A program made the position numbers and the translations under genes. From positions 62,001-126,000 of the forward strand of contig NZ_JBLBVM010000052.1 in assembly GCF_047250385.1 (NCBI RefSeq): DNA of 64,000 bases, in the 5' to 3' direction. Numbering within the stretch: the stretch's first letter is position 1; each line of letters begins with the position of its first letter. Shown in pieces: positions 51,651 to 59,457 of this stretch. This stretch comes from Glaciecola sp047250385 (GTDB lineage Bacteria; Pseudomonadota; Gammaproteobacteria; Enterobacterales; Alteromonadaceae). The notes below the pieces were generated by a model. It did not search any database. It saw only the letters and a program-made list of their open reading frames with translations, and was not told where the DNA came from.

Positions 51651-51819
51651 ATATGCAGCAAACCACGGTGGAAATGTAGGTAGCCGTTATTCAGATGGTA
51701 GTGCTGTCGATACAAATGCTGCTGCAACGGATAGCGCAGGTAAATCAGGGAAGTTGGTCGTATGTGTTGCTAAAACGAGTTGCTAAGTGGGGGCTTTAAT
51801 TCACACGCTTGACTGAGGT
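51523..51819 (+). repeat. Inverted duplication, left arm
   Basis: This segment matches 54561-54793 in reverse orientation, with about 58 bases (around 51655-51712) missing from the right arm and scattered substitutions. It covers the 3' third of the 51210 gene and a following frame ending in LVVCVAKTSC at 51786. In the right arm that frame ends LLVCFAKTS. Confidence 0.85.
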
Positions 51820-51887
51820 TAGTTATAACTAACTATAATTGTTTGTTTTTTACCCTGGAAAACAGTGGTGCATGATCACGATTATTC

Positions 51888-52049
51888 TATTACAAAGCAC
51901 GGGTCCACCACCCCGAAGGTAAGGCCTGGAGTTTTGCGACAGATCTTGTGGCAGTAATTCAGATAACGTTTAAAATTGAAACTGATAACATCATCGCTAT
52001 TGCTCTAAGAGGTTTGAGTATTGGGGTGGCGTTGTTGAAGGTGTTTTAA
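51888..52049 (+). pseudogene. Rhs core/tip junction remnant 1
   Basis: The open frame begins YYKARVHHPEGKAW, a decayed form of the Rhs core end YYKARxYHPELGRF, and runs to TAA at 52047. The conserved GRFMQTDP block expected next is absent, replaced by a hydrophobic stretch (DNIIAIALRGLSIGVALLKV). The preceding 100 bases show no core repeats, so only a short fragment of an rhs gene remains. Confidence 0.6.
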
Positions 52050-52090
52050 CTAAGGGCTTACTAAATAATAGTGTTTCCAGTGCAACGTAG

Positions 52091-52249
52091 AATTTGACTC
52101 AATCTAGGTCGCAAAGGGTTCTAGCAAACTCTCAATCCTTGACAAATGCAAACAGTAAGTCAACTGCAGCACAAATTCAAGTAGGGTACGGCGATGCGGC
52201 AAGCGCAGCCGCCGCAGATAAAGTATGTAACGAAAAGGCAAATTGCTAA
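52091..52249 (+). pseudogene. Truncated toxin tip end with Ala/Ser-rich tail
   Basis: Fifty-two codons follow an in-frame TAG at 52088 and read NLTQSRSQRVLANSQSLTNA, then an Ala-rich tail ending ADKVCNEKANC at TAA 52247. The stop lies 2 bases before the ATG of a broken small membrane-protein gene, again the tip/immunity layout. Confidence 0.45.
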
Positions 52250-52251
52250 TT

Positions 52252-52528
52252 ATGAGAAGTTTAAAACTTTCTGAATCAACATCTACAAAAGGAAAAATGA
52301 TTCGAACACTTTTGCACTTTTTTAAATGTAATTGTCGTTACTTTCTTTTATTTGATTTTAGTGAATAAAGTTGGTGCTGAATTTGGGATTGACGTAAATA
52401 GGCCATTCAAGGAATACGATAAAGTTACAGTCATTAGTGGTTTTGGATTGATGCTTCTTTTACTGACCGTTTTGTATGGCATATCATTTAAGATTTTAAG
52501 CTGGTTCTTTTTCAAGTTAAAAATTTAG
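52252..52528 (+). pseudogene. Frameshifted small membrane protein, candidate immunity pseudogene
   Basis: ATG at 52252 opens a frame that stops near 52367. If read with a one-base shift around the T run near 52310, a continuous protein of about 91 residues results, with two hydrophobic segments (VIVVTFFYLILVNKVGA and GFGLMLLLLTVLYGISF) and the end SWFFFKLKI at TAG 52526. The total length, 277 bases, is one off a multiple of three, as a single indel would give. It sits 2 bases after a toxin-tip stop. Confidence 0.5.
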
Positions 52529-52660
52529 TAATAGGCCAATACTACCGTTACTCATAAGTAGATGAAACGTCTACCCGCGAGAATTTAAGGGAGCCACTGG
52601 AGAGCGGAAGGCGACCAGCCAGCCATCAACACTAGTTTCTTTTACAACGAGTAGCAGGCT

Positions 52661-52850
52661 GGCTCATATTTACGATTATATTGTTACAAAGCACGGGTCT
52701 CTCACCCTGAATTAGGTCGCTTTATGCATACCGACCCCATTGGGTATGAAGATGGGATGAATTGGTATGCTTAGTTAGGAATCATCCTGTTAATGGAAAG
52801 GATCCGACGAGGTTGTATGGAAAGTTTAGATGGATTGACATGGAGGAATG
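52661..52850 (+). pseudogene. Rhs core/tip junction remnant 2, frameshifted
   Basis: The frame reads YCYKARVSHPELGRF, MHTDPIGYEDGMNWYA and then stops at TAG 52772. One missing base explains it: in the shifted frame the next codons read VRNHPVNGKDPTRLYG, the expected continuation YVGNDPVNGKDPTG. The second half is fused in frame to the small gene starting at 52855. Upstream 110 bases hold no further core sequence that I can see. Confidence 0.8.
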
Positions 52851-52854
52851 CACA

Positions 52855-53259
52855 ATGAAAACAAAAGCATTGATAGCAATTCTGTTTTTATTTGTAGTCG
52901 CATTTTTAGCGTACTATTGGGTTTACGTTAGGTCTGAAGAGAACATTGCGAAACAACGAATTTCCGTTTGTCAGTTTTTTGAAATATCACATCAGCTTAC
53001 AAGCTTTTATTCAAATAATTCGACATACCCTGATGAGGCCTATTGGATTAATTCAATCAATGCTAAGTTCGTAGATAAACAATGTAGGGGAGAGTTGCTC
53101 CCTGCATTAAACTCGTTTAGAGATGCACTAGGTGCAACGTACGAATATAAAAAGCTTGGGGAGCACTCAATTATTATTTCGCGTGTACCTCAAAATGACG
53201 AATCTTCATCAGATTTGTTTCCTCAACAAATGATATTTGTTAAAGGAAAAATTAAGTAA
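52855..53259 (+). CDS. Hypothetical single-helix membrane protein, candidate immunity protein
   Basis: The ATG at 52855 has GGAGGA about 8 bases upstream and gives 134 residues; the frame is open further left only because it runs on into an Rhs remnant. There is one N-terminal helix (about 5-25). The rest, with FFEISHQLTSFYSNNSTYPD and LNSFRDALGATYEYKKLGEH, faintly recalls the globular part of pseudopilins (helix, then YP, then a G-x-x-Y-x-Y strand). I would not assign that family without a search. Position directly after a decayed Rhs junction makes an immunity role plausible. Confidence 0.55.
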   Translation: MKTKALIAILFLFVVAFLAYYWVYVRSEENIAKQRISVCQFFEISHQLTSFYSNNSTYPDEAYWINSINAKFVDKQCRGELLPALNSFRDALGATYEYKKLGEHSIIISRVPQNDESSSDLFPQQMIFVKGKIK

Positions 53260-53449
53260 AATCAGAGTATATTTTTTTGTACCCAATGTGACATTTCCAA
53301 TGTTTTATTTTATTGGGCCAAGGCGGTATTGGAAGAGTTTTTGGTTTTTGAAACGTCTACTTAGATTTGGCGTGATTGAGCAGCCAAAGTTTGACTTGCA
53401 ACCAGAAGTTATTTTCAAAGAATACGGAGACGCATATTTTGAACGCTAA
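53237..53449 (+). CDS. Possible small basic protein or remnant between two candidate immunity genes
   Basis: A 70-codon frame from TTG 53237 overlaps the end of the 52855 gene by 23 bases and the start of the 53439 gene by 11. The product is basic and aromatic (FYFIGPRRYWKSFWFLKRLL, then QPKFDLQPEVIFKEYGDAYF) and looks protein-like. Its first 45 bases recur at 54791-54835. It may be a real short protein or a fragment of a shuffled gene; I cannot decide. Confidence 0.3.
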   Translation: MLKEKLSKIRVYFFVPNVTFPMFYFIGPRRYWKSFWFLKRLLRFGVIEQPKFDLQPEVIFKEYGDAYFER

Positions 53450-53906
53450 AATCTTTTTTATGTTTATATTTTTTTCTTTTAACGCATTTTCTAGCACTAA
53501 TTGTGCATCAGGCCGAGTATGCTTTGAGTTTGATGAAAGAGCCATCGAACTTCCTGAAAGCTACAGTTTGGATACGAGGTACTCAGTAAAAGGTGAAGGT
53601 ATTCGCTTTAGTAAATATGACGGCGAAATACTCTATAGTTCACCTGTGAGTCAATTCTTAATCTCAACAGTAGCAGAATGTGGAGAAGTATGTGATGTGC
53701 TATTTGAAGGATCAGACTTATTCGATAAGTTGCATACATATACAGATGGAAACGTAATTGCCTACTCATGGCAATTGAATAAGCTAGAGCCTGATAATTG
53801 GGTTGGAGTGATTTTTACGAAAACAATTGCTATTACTGTCTTTTTTGACAAAGAACAATGGCACAAGTGGGTGACGGAGCTAAACCTTAAAAAAGTGCCA
53901 CATTGA
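53439..53906 (+). CDS. Hypothetical secreted protein, candidate immunity protein
   Basis: No family is recognised. I prefer the TTG at 53439, with GGAGA 8 bases upstream; it opens a signal peptide of about 19 residues ending near FSSTNC, possibly a lipoprotein Cys. This gives 155 residues. The mature part has two Cys pairs (NCASGRVC; ECGEVC), beta-type segments such as VSQFLISTVAECGEVCDVL and WVGVIFTKTIAITVFF. An overlapping 70-codon frame (53237-53449, starting TTG) links it to the preceding gene and may be a remnant. A periplasmic immunity protein is a reasonable guess from the setting. Confidence 0.55.
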   Translation: MNAKIFFMFIFFSFNAFSSTNCASGRVCFEFDERAIELPESYSLDTRYSVKGEGIRFSKYDGEILYSSPVSQFLISTVAECGEVCDVLFEGSDLFDKLHTYTDGNVIAYSWQLNKLEPDNWVGVIFTKTIAITVFFDKEQWHKWVTELNLKKVPH

Positions 53907-54158
53907 ACATATATATACCAGCTGCAGTACAATAGCGCTCACTGACAGCTTTAGCTCCAGTGAATTTGCGCCTAGTCTGTCTAGAAAATCACATTAGTCA
54001 ATGGCAGTTACACAAAGCCTGTTGCAGGCTCGGCTATAGTGTAAATTTGGCTAATGATCTGCGTACCCGCCTAAAATGCAATTTTATTCTAGTGGAACAT
54101 ATGTCATATATCCATGGAATAAAAACCAATGCATGAAACAGCATGGAAAGAAATCATC
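53907..54158. other. Spacer without recognisable gene
   Basis: About 250 bases between convergent candidate immunity genes. I see no ORF with a ribosome site, no Rhs remnant and only short imperfect hairpins (for example GCCTGTTGCAGGC near 54017). Confidence 0.4.
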
Positions 54159-54467
54159 TTATTTTGACTTCTTCATAAACCGTTTCTTTACCACCAAAGT
54201 TACCATTTGGGTTACACCATATAAAAAGTATAGGCTCACCACCATAGCCAACGATTTCAGAAAAAACACAACCCAAAACCAAATCGGCCGGCTATCTAAA
54301 AGCAACCTGTTCCCAGTTCTAAGGTCTTGCATTTCCTTCATATAAATACCCGACCAAAGCTCTTGTCCAAGCCAATAAACAAGAAAAATACAAATAAATG
54401 TCCATAAAAATAGGCTAGGCCGAAGCTTAATTTTCAAAATGAAATTCTCCAGATTAGATTTCAACAC
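54159..54467 (-). CDS. Hypothetical two-helix membrane protein, candidate immunity protein
   Basis: No family is recognised. The 102-residue product has helices at about 18-36 and 64-84, joined by an acidic/basic loop (GIYMKEMQDLRTGNRLLLDS), and a basic tail VVKKRFMKKSK. It starts with GTG. The GTG overlaps the TGA of an upstream minus-strand frame ending ETYAREAC, which may be another toxin-tip end, though that frame stays open for only about 15 codons. The layout matches the other small membrane proteins in this region. Confidence 0.5.
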   Translation of the reverse strand: MLKSNLENFILKIKLRPSLFLWTFICIFLVYWLGQELWSGIYMKEMQDLRTGNRLLLDSRPIWFWVVFFLKSLAMVVSLYFLYGVTQMVTLVVKKRFMKKSK

Positions 54468-54560
54468 GCTTCTCTAGCATATGTCTCCTTAATACCAATG
54501 ATGAAAATAGGTACTCATTACGTGACCTGGTTTTTTTTATCTCTTGTGCGGAGCATACTT

Positions 54561-54793
54561 ACCTCAGCAAAGCGTGTGAATAAAAGCCCCCACTTATCAA
54601 CTCGTTTTAGCAAAACATACGAGAAGTTGTCCTGATTTACCTGCGATATCCGCTGCAGCATTAAATCTATTTAACCGAGACACCCTGTTTGAAAAACTTC
54701 TTATATAGCCGGTAGCCCAAGTCACCGGCCGAAATAACCATCAAGAAAAAAAGATTGCAATAATCTTTGAGCCCCTAATTTCAACTAATTTTT
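54561..54793 (-). repeat. Inverted duplication, right arm
   Basis: Reverse-complement copy of 51523-51819 carrying the C-terminal part of the 51210-type gene (its frame broken near the poly-T run) and the fragment ending LLVCFAKTS. At its right edge (54787-54794) it joins a direct copy of 53235-53280 through the shared bases AATTTTTGTTAAAGG, suggesting a recombination junction. Confidence 0.85.
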
Positions 54794-54835
54794 GTTAAAG
54801 GAAAAATTAGGTAATATCCGAGTATATTTTTTATT
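54791..54835 (+). repeat. Direct repeat of 53235-53280
   Basis: About 45 bases from TTTGTTAAAGGAAAAATTA onward match the 53235 copy with a few substitutions, including GAGTATATTTTTT. It abuts the inverted-duplication arm. Confidence 0.75.
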
Positions 54836-54983
54836 ACCCGCTTGTCCCAATACTCCGCATATACTGATTCAGTTATCGCAATCTCTGTTATATAAATAGT
54901 GTTTTTAGACCTTACTAAATCAGAACTATTGAATATTACTGCCTTATCGTACCCTCTTGACCTAATGTCAATTGAAGTCAATG

Positions 54984-55430
54984 TTAAAACAACAATTCTG
55001 GGATTTTTGAAATGTATACACCGGAAATGAACATAGTAAATGATGTTACAACCGTGACTCCACCAATTAGAAATAAAATTTTCTGTTTTGTTGCGCTTAA
55101 AACTGAATATCTTTCTTTGATTTCCACCCACTTTTTACTGGTAATAAAGTAACGCCAAGAAATGACGATAAAAACGAAAACTAACCAATGGGATAAGATA
55201 ATTTCTGGCACTAGAGGGCTGATCCATTGCCCCTTCATCACACTTACTAAATCGGTTAGTAAAAAAATATCAAAGTAATAACACAAGCCGTAAATAAAAA
55301 AGTGAATGACAAAAGAAAACATACAAACCGCCCAAACCTCGGGATTTGCGCTAACATACCATGCTTTTTTATCACTGAACTCGTATAGCGAATAAAAAAC
55401 AGTATCGAGATATTTACTAACCACGGTCAC
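54984..55430 (-). CDS. Four-helix membrane protein, candidate immunity protein for Rhs tip
   Basis: The 148-residue protein has four clear hydrophobic segments (about 31-54, 76-92, 117-137 and the segment around 55-62 weaker), with little else. It starts with GTG 55430, 5 bases after the stop of the Rhs tip encoded upstream on the same strand. I recognise no family. Membrane immunity proteins of this kind usually guard against toxins that act in or on the inner membrane, which would suit the hydrophobic tip upstream. The pairing is inferred from adjacency and from the recurring layout in this region. Confidence 0.6.
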   Translation of the reverse strand: MTVVSKYLDTVFYSLYEFSDKKAWYVSANPEVWAVCMFSFVIHFFIYGLCYYFDIFLLTDLVSVMKGQWISPLVPEIILSHWLVFVFIVISWRYFITSKKWVEIKERYSVLSATKQKILFLIGGVTVVTSFTMFISGVYISKIPELLF

Positions 55431-55435
55431 TACTC

Positions 55436-56089
55436 CTAATAGATAACGTAAGGTGAATTAGAGCGAATTGCGTTGCCCTGTAATTCGGACAGGTAATTAA
55501 TAGTTTCACCCATAAGTTCTAAACCTCCATTATCTGTTGCAGTTATACCGATTGACATAACAGCGGCTGGTAAGTTAACAATTCCACTGATAGCTATAGT
55601 GGTTTTCAGTACAAATGGAGTTGATGTCAGTTCTTCCCGATTCGCATTTTGAATACTACTTGCGAGTCCGACTAAAGTGAAAACGCCACCACCTATTTTT
55701 CCCGCTTAGGCGAATGACATTGTTTTCATATGTTGGTTACCAAGCCAACCACTGATGTATGTTCTCAACTCACCAGTAGTAGTGAAACCAAAAGTGTCTG
55801 GTTTTAACCCTAAAGCTATAGCTCCTGCGCTTCCAGCCGCGGTAGCGAGAGCTACATCTTCGGCTTTATCACTTTTAGGCTCAGCGTCACTTGTATCACC
55901 CTCATATGATACGCCCCCGCACCTTTCTTTATCCTGAAACTTACACATGCCTGTTGGGTCTTTCCCATTAACCGGATCATTCCCCACATAAGCATACCAA
56001 TTCATCCCATCTTCATAACCAGTGGGGTCGGTCTGCATAAAGCGCCCTAATTCAGGATGATAACCCCGTGCTTTGTAATAAACTACTTT
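55436..56089 (-). pseudogene. Rhs C-terminal fragment: core end plus toxin tip with in-frame stop
   Basis: From 56089 the frame reads KVVYYKARGYHPELGRF, MQTDPTGYEDGMNWYAYVG and NDPVNGKDPTG, the conserved end of an Rhs core, and then a unique tip. The tip has an acidic Cys-containing linker, an Ala/Gly segment (ATAAGSAGAIALG) and TTTGELRTYISGWLGNQH. TAA at 55706-55708 interrupts it, but the same frame continues for 89 more codons to TAG at 55436 with a hydrophobic part (GGGVFTLVGLASS, TTIAISGIVNLPAAVMSIGI). Upstream the core is cut at a TAA, so this is an orphan, inactivated tip. The four-helix gene follows at once. Confidence 0.82.
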
Positions 56090-56106
56090 TTAGAATTGAA
56101 TTCCAA

Positions 56107-56301
56107 CTAAACTTTCTTTAGCGCAACAGCAATTTCTTTTAATAATTGAAGATGCACTTTAAGCATCTCAATAAATCTAGGGTTTTCATTTCTATATTCA
56201 ATGACAGCCGTTAAGAAAAGCCCTCTTAACTCTGTTTCATCTAAGCCTATCACTTCTTCACTTTCAAAGCAGATTGGAATGGAAAAAGAAAAAGACCACA
56301 A
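56107..56301 (-). pseudogene. Small hypothetical ORF, possibly frameshifted
   Basis: A 64-codon frame reads ESEEVIGLDETELRGLFLTA, VIEYRNENPRFIEMLKVHLQ and LLKEIAVALKKV, a protein-like amphipathic helical sequence. It lacks a good start. An ATG at 56326 in another frame (MKWIQQYIIVVFFFF) would join it with one base shift in the T/C-rich run near 56285, giving a protein of about 70 residues with an N-terminal helix. I do not recognise it. Confidence 0.35.
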
Positions 56302-56335
56302 TAATATATTGCTGAATCCACTTCATTTAGCGATA

Positions 56336-56351
56336 CTGTCTATATATACAG
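56336..56351. promoter_or_regulatory. LexA (SOS) box upstream of dinB
   Basis: CTGTCTATATATACAG has the CTG-N10-CAG layout of the gammaproteobacterial LexA box, with flanking TA and TT. It lies about 50 bases before the dinB start, so dinB is expected to be DNA-damage induced. Confidence 0.85.
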
Positions 56352-56399
56352 TTTTCGTCTATATGTGAGGCTCACCCATTCACATCTTGGTTTTGTAAA

Positions 56400-57461
56400 A
56401 TGCGTAAATTCATTCATATCGACATGGATTGTTTCTATGCTGCCGTGGAGATGCGTGACAACCCGTCGCTGCAGTTTAAACCTATCGCTATAGGTGGTAG
56501 TGCGGATCGCCGCGGCGTTATAGCAACTTGCAATTATCCAGCAAGGGAGTTTGGTGTGCGCTCAGCAATGGCAACGGCCACAGCCCTTAGACTGTGTCCC
56601 GACCTTGTGCTTGTTAAGGGGAGAATGGACGAGTACAAAAAAGTCTCAGATCATATAAAAGAAATATTCTTGCGTTATACCGACCAGATCGAACCGCTTT
56701 CGCTCGATGAAGCTTTTTTAGATGTGACTGATAGTGAGCTCTTCGGTGGAAGTGCAACTTATATTGCAGAAGATATACGCCGCACAATATTTGAAGAAAC
56801 GGGCTTAACTGCATCAGCCGGTGTCGCGCCGATTAAGTTTGTTGCAAAAGTGGCAAGTGATGAGAACAAACCGAACGGTATATGTGTCATTAACCCTTCG
56901 CAGCTCGATGATTTTGTGAAAAAACTGCCATTGAAAAAAATACCAGGCGTGGGCAAAGTCACTTTGGAGAAGTTGAATAAACTTGGGCTTTTCAAATGTG
57001 AAGACATTCGTACTTTTCCTATTGAAAAGCTGCACAAGCATTTTGGGAAGTTTGGGGCGTCATTATGGAAGCGAGCTCACGCCATTGATGAGAGGAGATT
57101 GTCTACCAATAGAAAGCGTAAATCGATTGGTGTAGAGAGAACCTTAGATAAAGATCTAGTGAGTTTGGATGAATGTAAGGCAGTCATCCTCAAGCTTCTA
57201 CCAAAATTGTACGAACGAATAGATGCGAAGAAACAGCGACCCATTAAATCGCTAGGTGTTAAACTAAAGTTTGATGATTTTCAACAAACCACTGTTGAGC
57301 AACAAAGCGTCGAAGTAAATGAGCAATTATTGATCGATCTTTTGTCTAAAGCTTTCGAGCGGCGAGAAGGCCGAAATGTACGTTTGGTCGGGCTTCACGT
57401 GTCATTATCAGAAAAATTAAACACGGATCAATTAGCTTTACCCTTGTTTACCGACGAATAA
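56400..57461 (+). CDS. dinB: DNA polymerase IV (DinB, Y family)
   Basis: This low-fidelity translesion polymerase has 353 residues. The catalytic carboxylates are Asp8 in HIDMDCFYAAVE and Asp103/Glu104 in SLDEAFLDVT. ASAGVAPIKFVAKVASDENKP and the helix-hairpin-helix KIPGVGKVTLEKL follow, then the little-finger domain with SIGVERTLDKDL. The C-terminus QLALPLF fits the beta-clamp binding motif. A LexA box precedes the gene. It marks the return to conserved chromosome after the accessory region. Confidence 0.96.
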   Translation: MRKFIHIDMDCFYAAVEMRDNPSLQFKPIAIGGSADRRGVIATCNYPAREFGVRSAMATATALRLCPDLVLVKGRMDEYKKVSDHIKEIFLRYTDQIEPLSLDEAFLDVTDSELFGGSATYIAEDIRRTIFEETGLTASAGVAPIKFVAKVASDENKPNGICVINPSQLDDFVKKLPLKKIPGVGKVTLEKLNKLGLFKCEDIRTFPIEKLHKHFGKFGASLWKRAHAIDERRLSTNRKRKSIGVERTLDKDLVSLDECKAVILKLLPKLYERIDAKKQRPIKSLGVKLKFDDFQQTTVEQQSVEVNEQLLIDLLSKAFERREGRNVRLVGLHVSLSEKLNTDQLALPLFTDE

Positions 57462-57505
57462 GTCCTATACTTTGCGAAAAATAATAATAATAAGCTACGT
57501 TTAAA

Positions 57506-57537
57506 AAGGTCTTCCTGTAATTGTGGACGACTTTTTA
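57506..57537 (+). terminator. Probable terminator of dinB
   Basis: AAAAAGGTC pairs imperfectly (one bulge) with GACTTTTT around a 15-base loop and runs into TTATTC. Confidence 0.45.
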
Positions 57538-57567
57538 TTCTATATGCATATCCTAACGGAGAAATGA

Positions 57568-59118
57568 ATGCCTTTTCCTCAAGCAGTATTAGAAACAGAT
57601 ATTACCAAATTGACTCACGACTACGATGCCTATGTGCTCGTAAGTAATACATTGTCGAGTCAGCATTACCCCAACATTCAAGCAAGTTTAGAAAGCCAGC
57701 AGATTATGGACGCACGTGTTGGCGTTCAGCCTAGCCTTGTAGCTGCTGATGTCGCAGGTAAGCGACTTCTGCATGTTCCTGTTGGTAAATTAGATCGTGA
57801 CTATGATGATGTGCGTCGCCTTTTTGATGCGACCCGCAATATCGCCCAAACATTATTAGACTCAGGTGTTCGCAAGCCCTTATTAGAAATCAATTTGTTT
57901 GGCCTGACAGATGGTCAAACTGCGCAGTTGAAAAATGCTATCGAAGCGGCCTACCTTGGTTTATGTCAAGGTTTGTGGCAGCCACTTGAAGCTCGACAAG
58001 CACTTGATGAAAATGAAATTGAGCCAATTGAATTTGTGGGTTTGATGGAAAGTAACGGACAAGTCGATACGCAAAGATTAATTGCCATCGAAGCTGGTAA
58101 GCGTGTTGCTAGAGACCTATGTGGCACTGAGCCAGAGCGCATGGCTCCTCCAGGCTTTGCTGACTATTGCGTAGACACGTTCAAAGACTCAAATGTAAAA
58201 GTCACTGTCATTTCGGATGACGCGCAAATTCGCCACGAATATCCTTTGTTGCACGCGGTTGCTCGAGCTTCGGTAGAAGTGAAGAGACATCGTCCACGTG
58301 TTATCCGCTTGGTGTATCAACCAGAAGGTGAAATCAATAAAACGCTACTATTTGCAGGGAAGGGGATCACCTTCGATACAGGTGGTGCGGATCTAAAAGT
58401 CAATGGTCACATGGCTGGCATGAGTCGCGACAAAGGCGGAGCGGCTGGGGTTGCTGGGTTTATGAAGACAGTTTCAATGTTAGCGCCTAAAGGCGTGAAA
58501 GTCATTGCTGAAATTGGGGCAGTTCGCAATAGCATCGGTGCAGAAGCCTTTATTCCGGACGAAATAATCACAAGCCATGCTGGTATTAGAGTCCGAGTCG
58601 GAAATACAGATGCAGAAGGTAGAATGTTGTTGGCTGATTTGTTATCACACCTGCGTAAGGACGCATTAACAGCGGTGAATCCTGAACTGTTCTCAGTCGC
58701 TACTCTTACAGGCCATGCAGCTATTGCTTTAGGTCCTTATACGGCATTGGTTGAGAATAAACCTGCCCGAAACATAGGTGTCTCTCAGAAACTGTTTGCT
58801 CAAGGTGAGTTGTGCGCGGATCCTGTCGAGCCATCTTTATCTCGTCGTGAAGACTTTGATTTTATCAAGCCAAGAACAAAAGCTGATGACGTCCTGTCGT
58901 CTAATAATGCTCCATCTGTGACAACAATGCGTGGGCATCAGTTCCCAATGGCGTTCTTAACAGTCGCATCGGGTTTAGATAAGCACGAAGCAAATTGTGA
59001 ACTACCCTTGCCTTATACGCATGTAGATATCGCTGGCAGTGGTGTTGAGAACTTAGATTGGCAGCATGGCAAACCAACAGCTGCGCCAGTTAACGTGTTT
59101 GTAAACACTTACTTATAG
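57568..59118 (+). CDS. M17 leucyl aminopeptidase family protein
   Basis: The 516-residue product is a cytoplasmic two-metal aminopeptidase of the M17 family. The N-terminal domain is diverged from PepA. The catalytic domain shows LLFAGKGITFDTGGADLKVN, where the Lys and Asp of the metal site lie, MSRDKGGAAGVAGFMK, and NTDAEGRMLLADLL, with the signature Asp and Glu ligands and the Arg. The C-terminal part has SSNNAPSVTTMRGHQFPMAF and LPLPYTHVDIAGSG. The substrate range cannot be read. A DUF1653 gene follows after 8 bases and is probably co-transcribed. Confidence 0.92.
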   Translation: MPFPQAVLETDITKLTHDYDAYVLVSNTLSSQHYPNIQASLESQQIMDARVGVQPSLVAADVAGKRLLHVPVGKLDRDYDDVRRLFDATRNIAQTLLDSGVRKPLLEINLFGLTDGQTAQLKNAIEAAYLGLCQGLWQPLEARQALDENEIEPIEFVGLMESNGQVDTQRLIAIEAGKRVARDLCGTEPERMAPPGFADYCVDTFKDSNVKVTVISDDAQIRHEYPLLHAVARASVEVKRHRPRVIRLVYQPEGEINKTLLFAGKGITFDTGGADLKVNGHMAGMSRDKGGAAGVAGFMKTVSMLAPKGVKVIAEIGAVRNSIGAEAFIPDEIITSHAGIRVRVGNTDAEGRMLLADLLSHLRKDALTAVNPELFSVATLTGHAAIALGPYTALVENKPARNIGVSQKLFAQGELCADPVEPSLSRREDFDFIKPRTKADDVLSSNNAPSVTTMRGHQFPMAFLTVASGLDKHEANCELPLPYTHVDIAGSGVENLDWQHGKPTAAPVNVFVNTYL

Positions 59119-59126
59119 GTGAACGT

Positions 59127-59336
59127 TTGAAAACTGGATTATATAGGCACTACAAAGGCAACACTTATGAAGTCATAGGTGTTGCGACGCATTCAGAAGA
59201 TGAAACAGAGCTTGTCGTATATCGTCCAACTTACGGTGAACGTGGCTTGTGGGTCCGACCGTATGATATGTTCAATGAACAGATCGAAGTAGACGGAAAA
59301 GTAGTACAAAGGTTTGCGTTTGTGGGTGACGAGTAG
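59127..59336 (+). CDS. DUF1653 family protein
   Basis: The 69-residue protein matches DUF1653 throughout: GLYRHYKGNTYEVIGVATHSE, then ELVVYRPTYGERGLWVRP and MFNEQIEVDGKVVQRFAFV. The family has no established function; it is a small beta-rich cytoplasmic protein. It starts with TTG with AGGTGA just upstream and follows the aminopeptidase gene by 8 bases. Confidence 0.9.
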   Translation: MKTGLYRHYKGNTYEVIGVATHSEDETELVVYRPTYGERGLWVRPYDMFNEQIEVDGKVVQRFAFVGDE

Positions 59337-59457
59337 CTTCTATTTTTTACACTGAGCGCTAAGTTCGTTGAAACGAATTGCATAAAAACGAATATTAACA
59401 ATTGATTATCAAGCGATAAGCCAATAATAACCCAACGATAAACCGAAGGAACAATAG

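Noticed and set aside
52855..53259. Type II secretion pseudopilin gene
   Set aside because: No prepilin peptidase site and only a faint pattern match; kept as hypothetical.
54781..55131. 116-codon minus-strand ORF overlapping the four-helix gene
   Set aside because: Its first half is another frame of the four-helix gene and its end runs through the direct-repeat/inverted-repeat junction; most likely a shadow plus a gene fragment.
57481..57492. AAT microsatellite after dinB
   Set aside because: Very short and within an A/T-rich spacer; no consequence visible.
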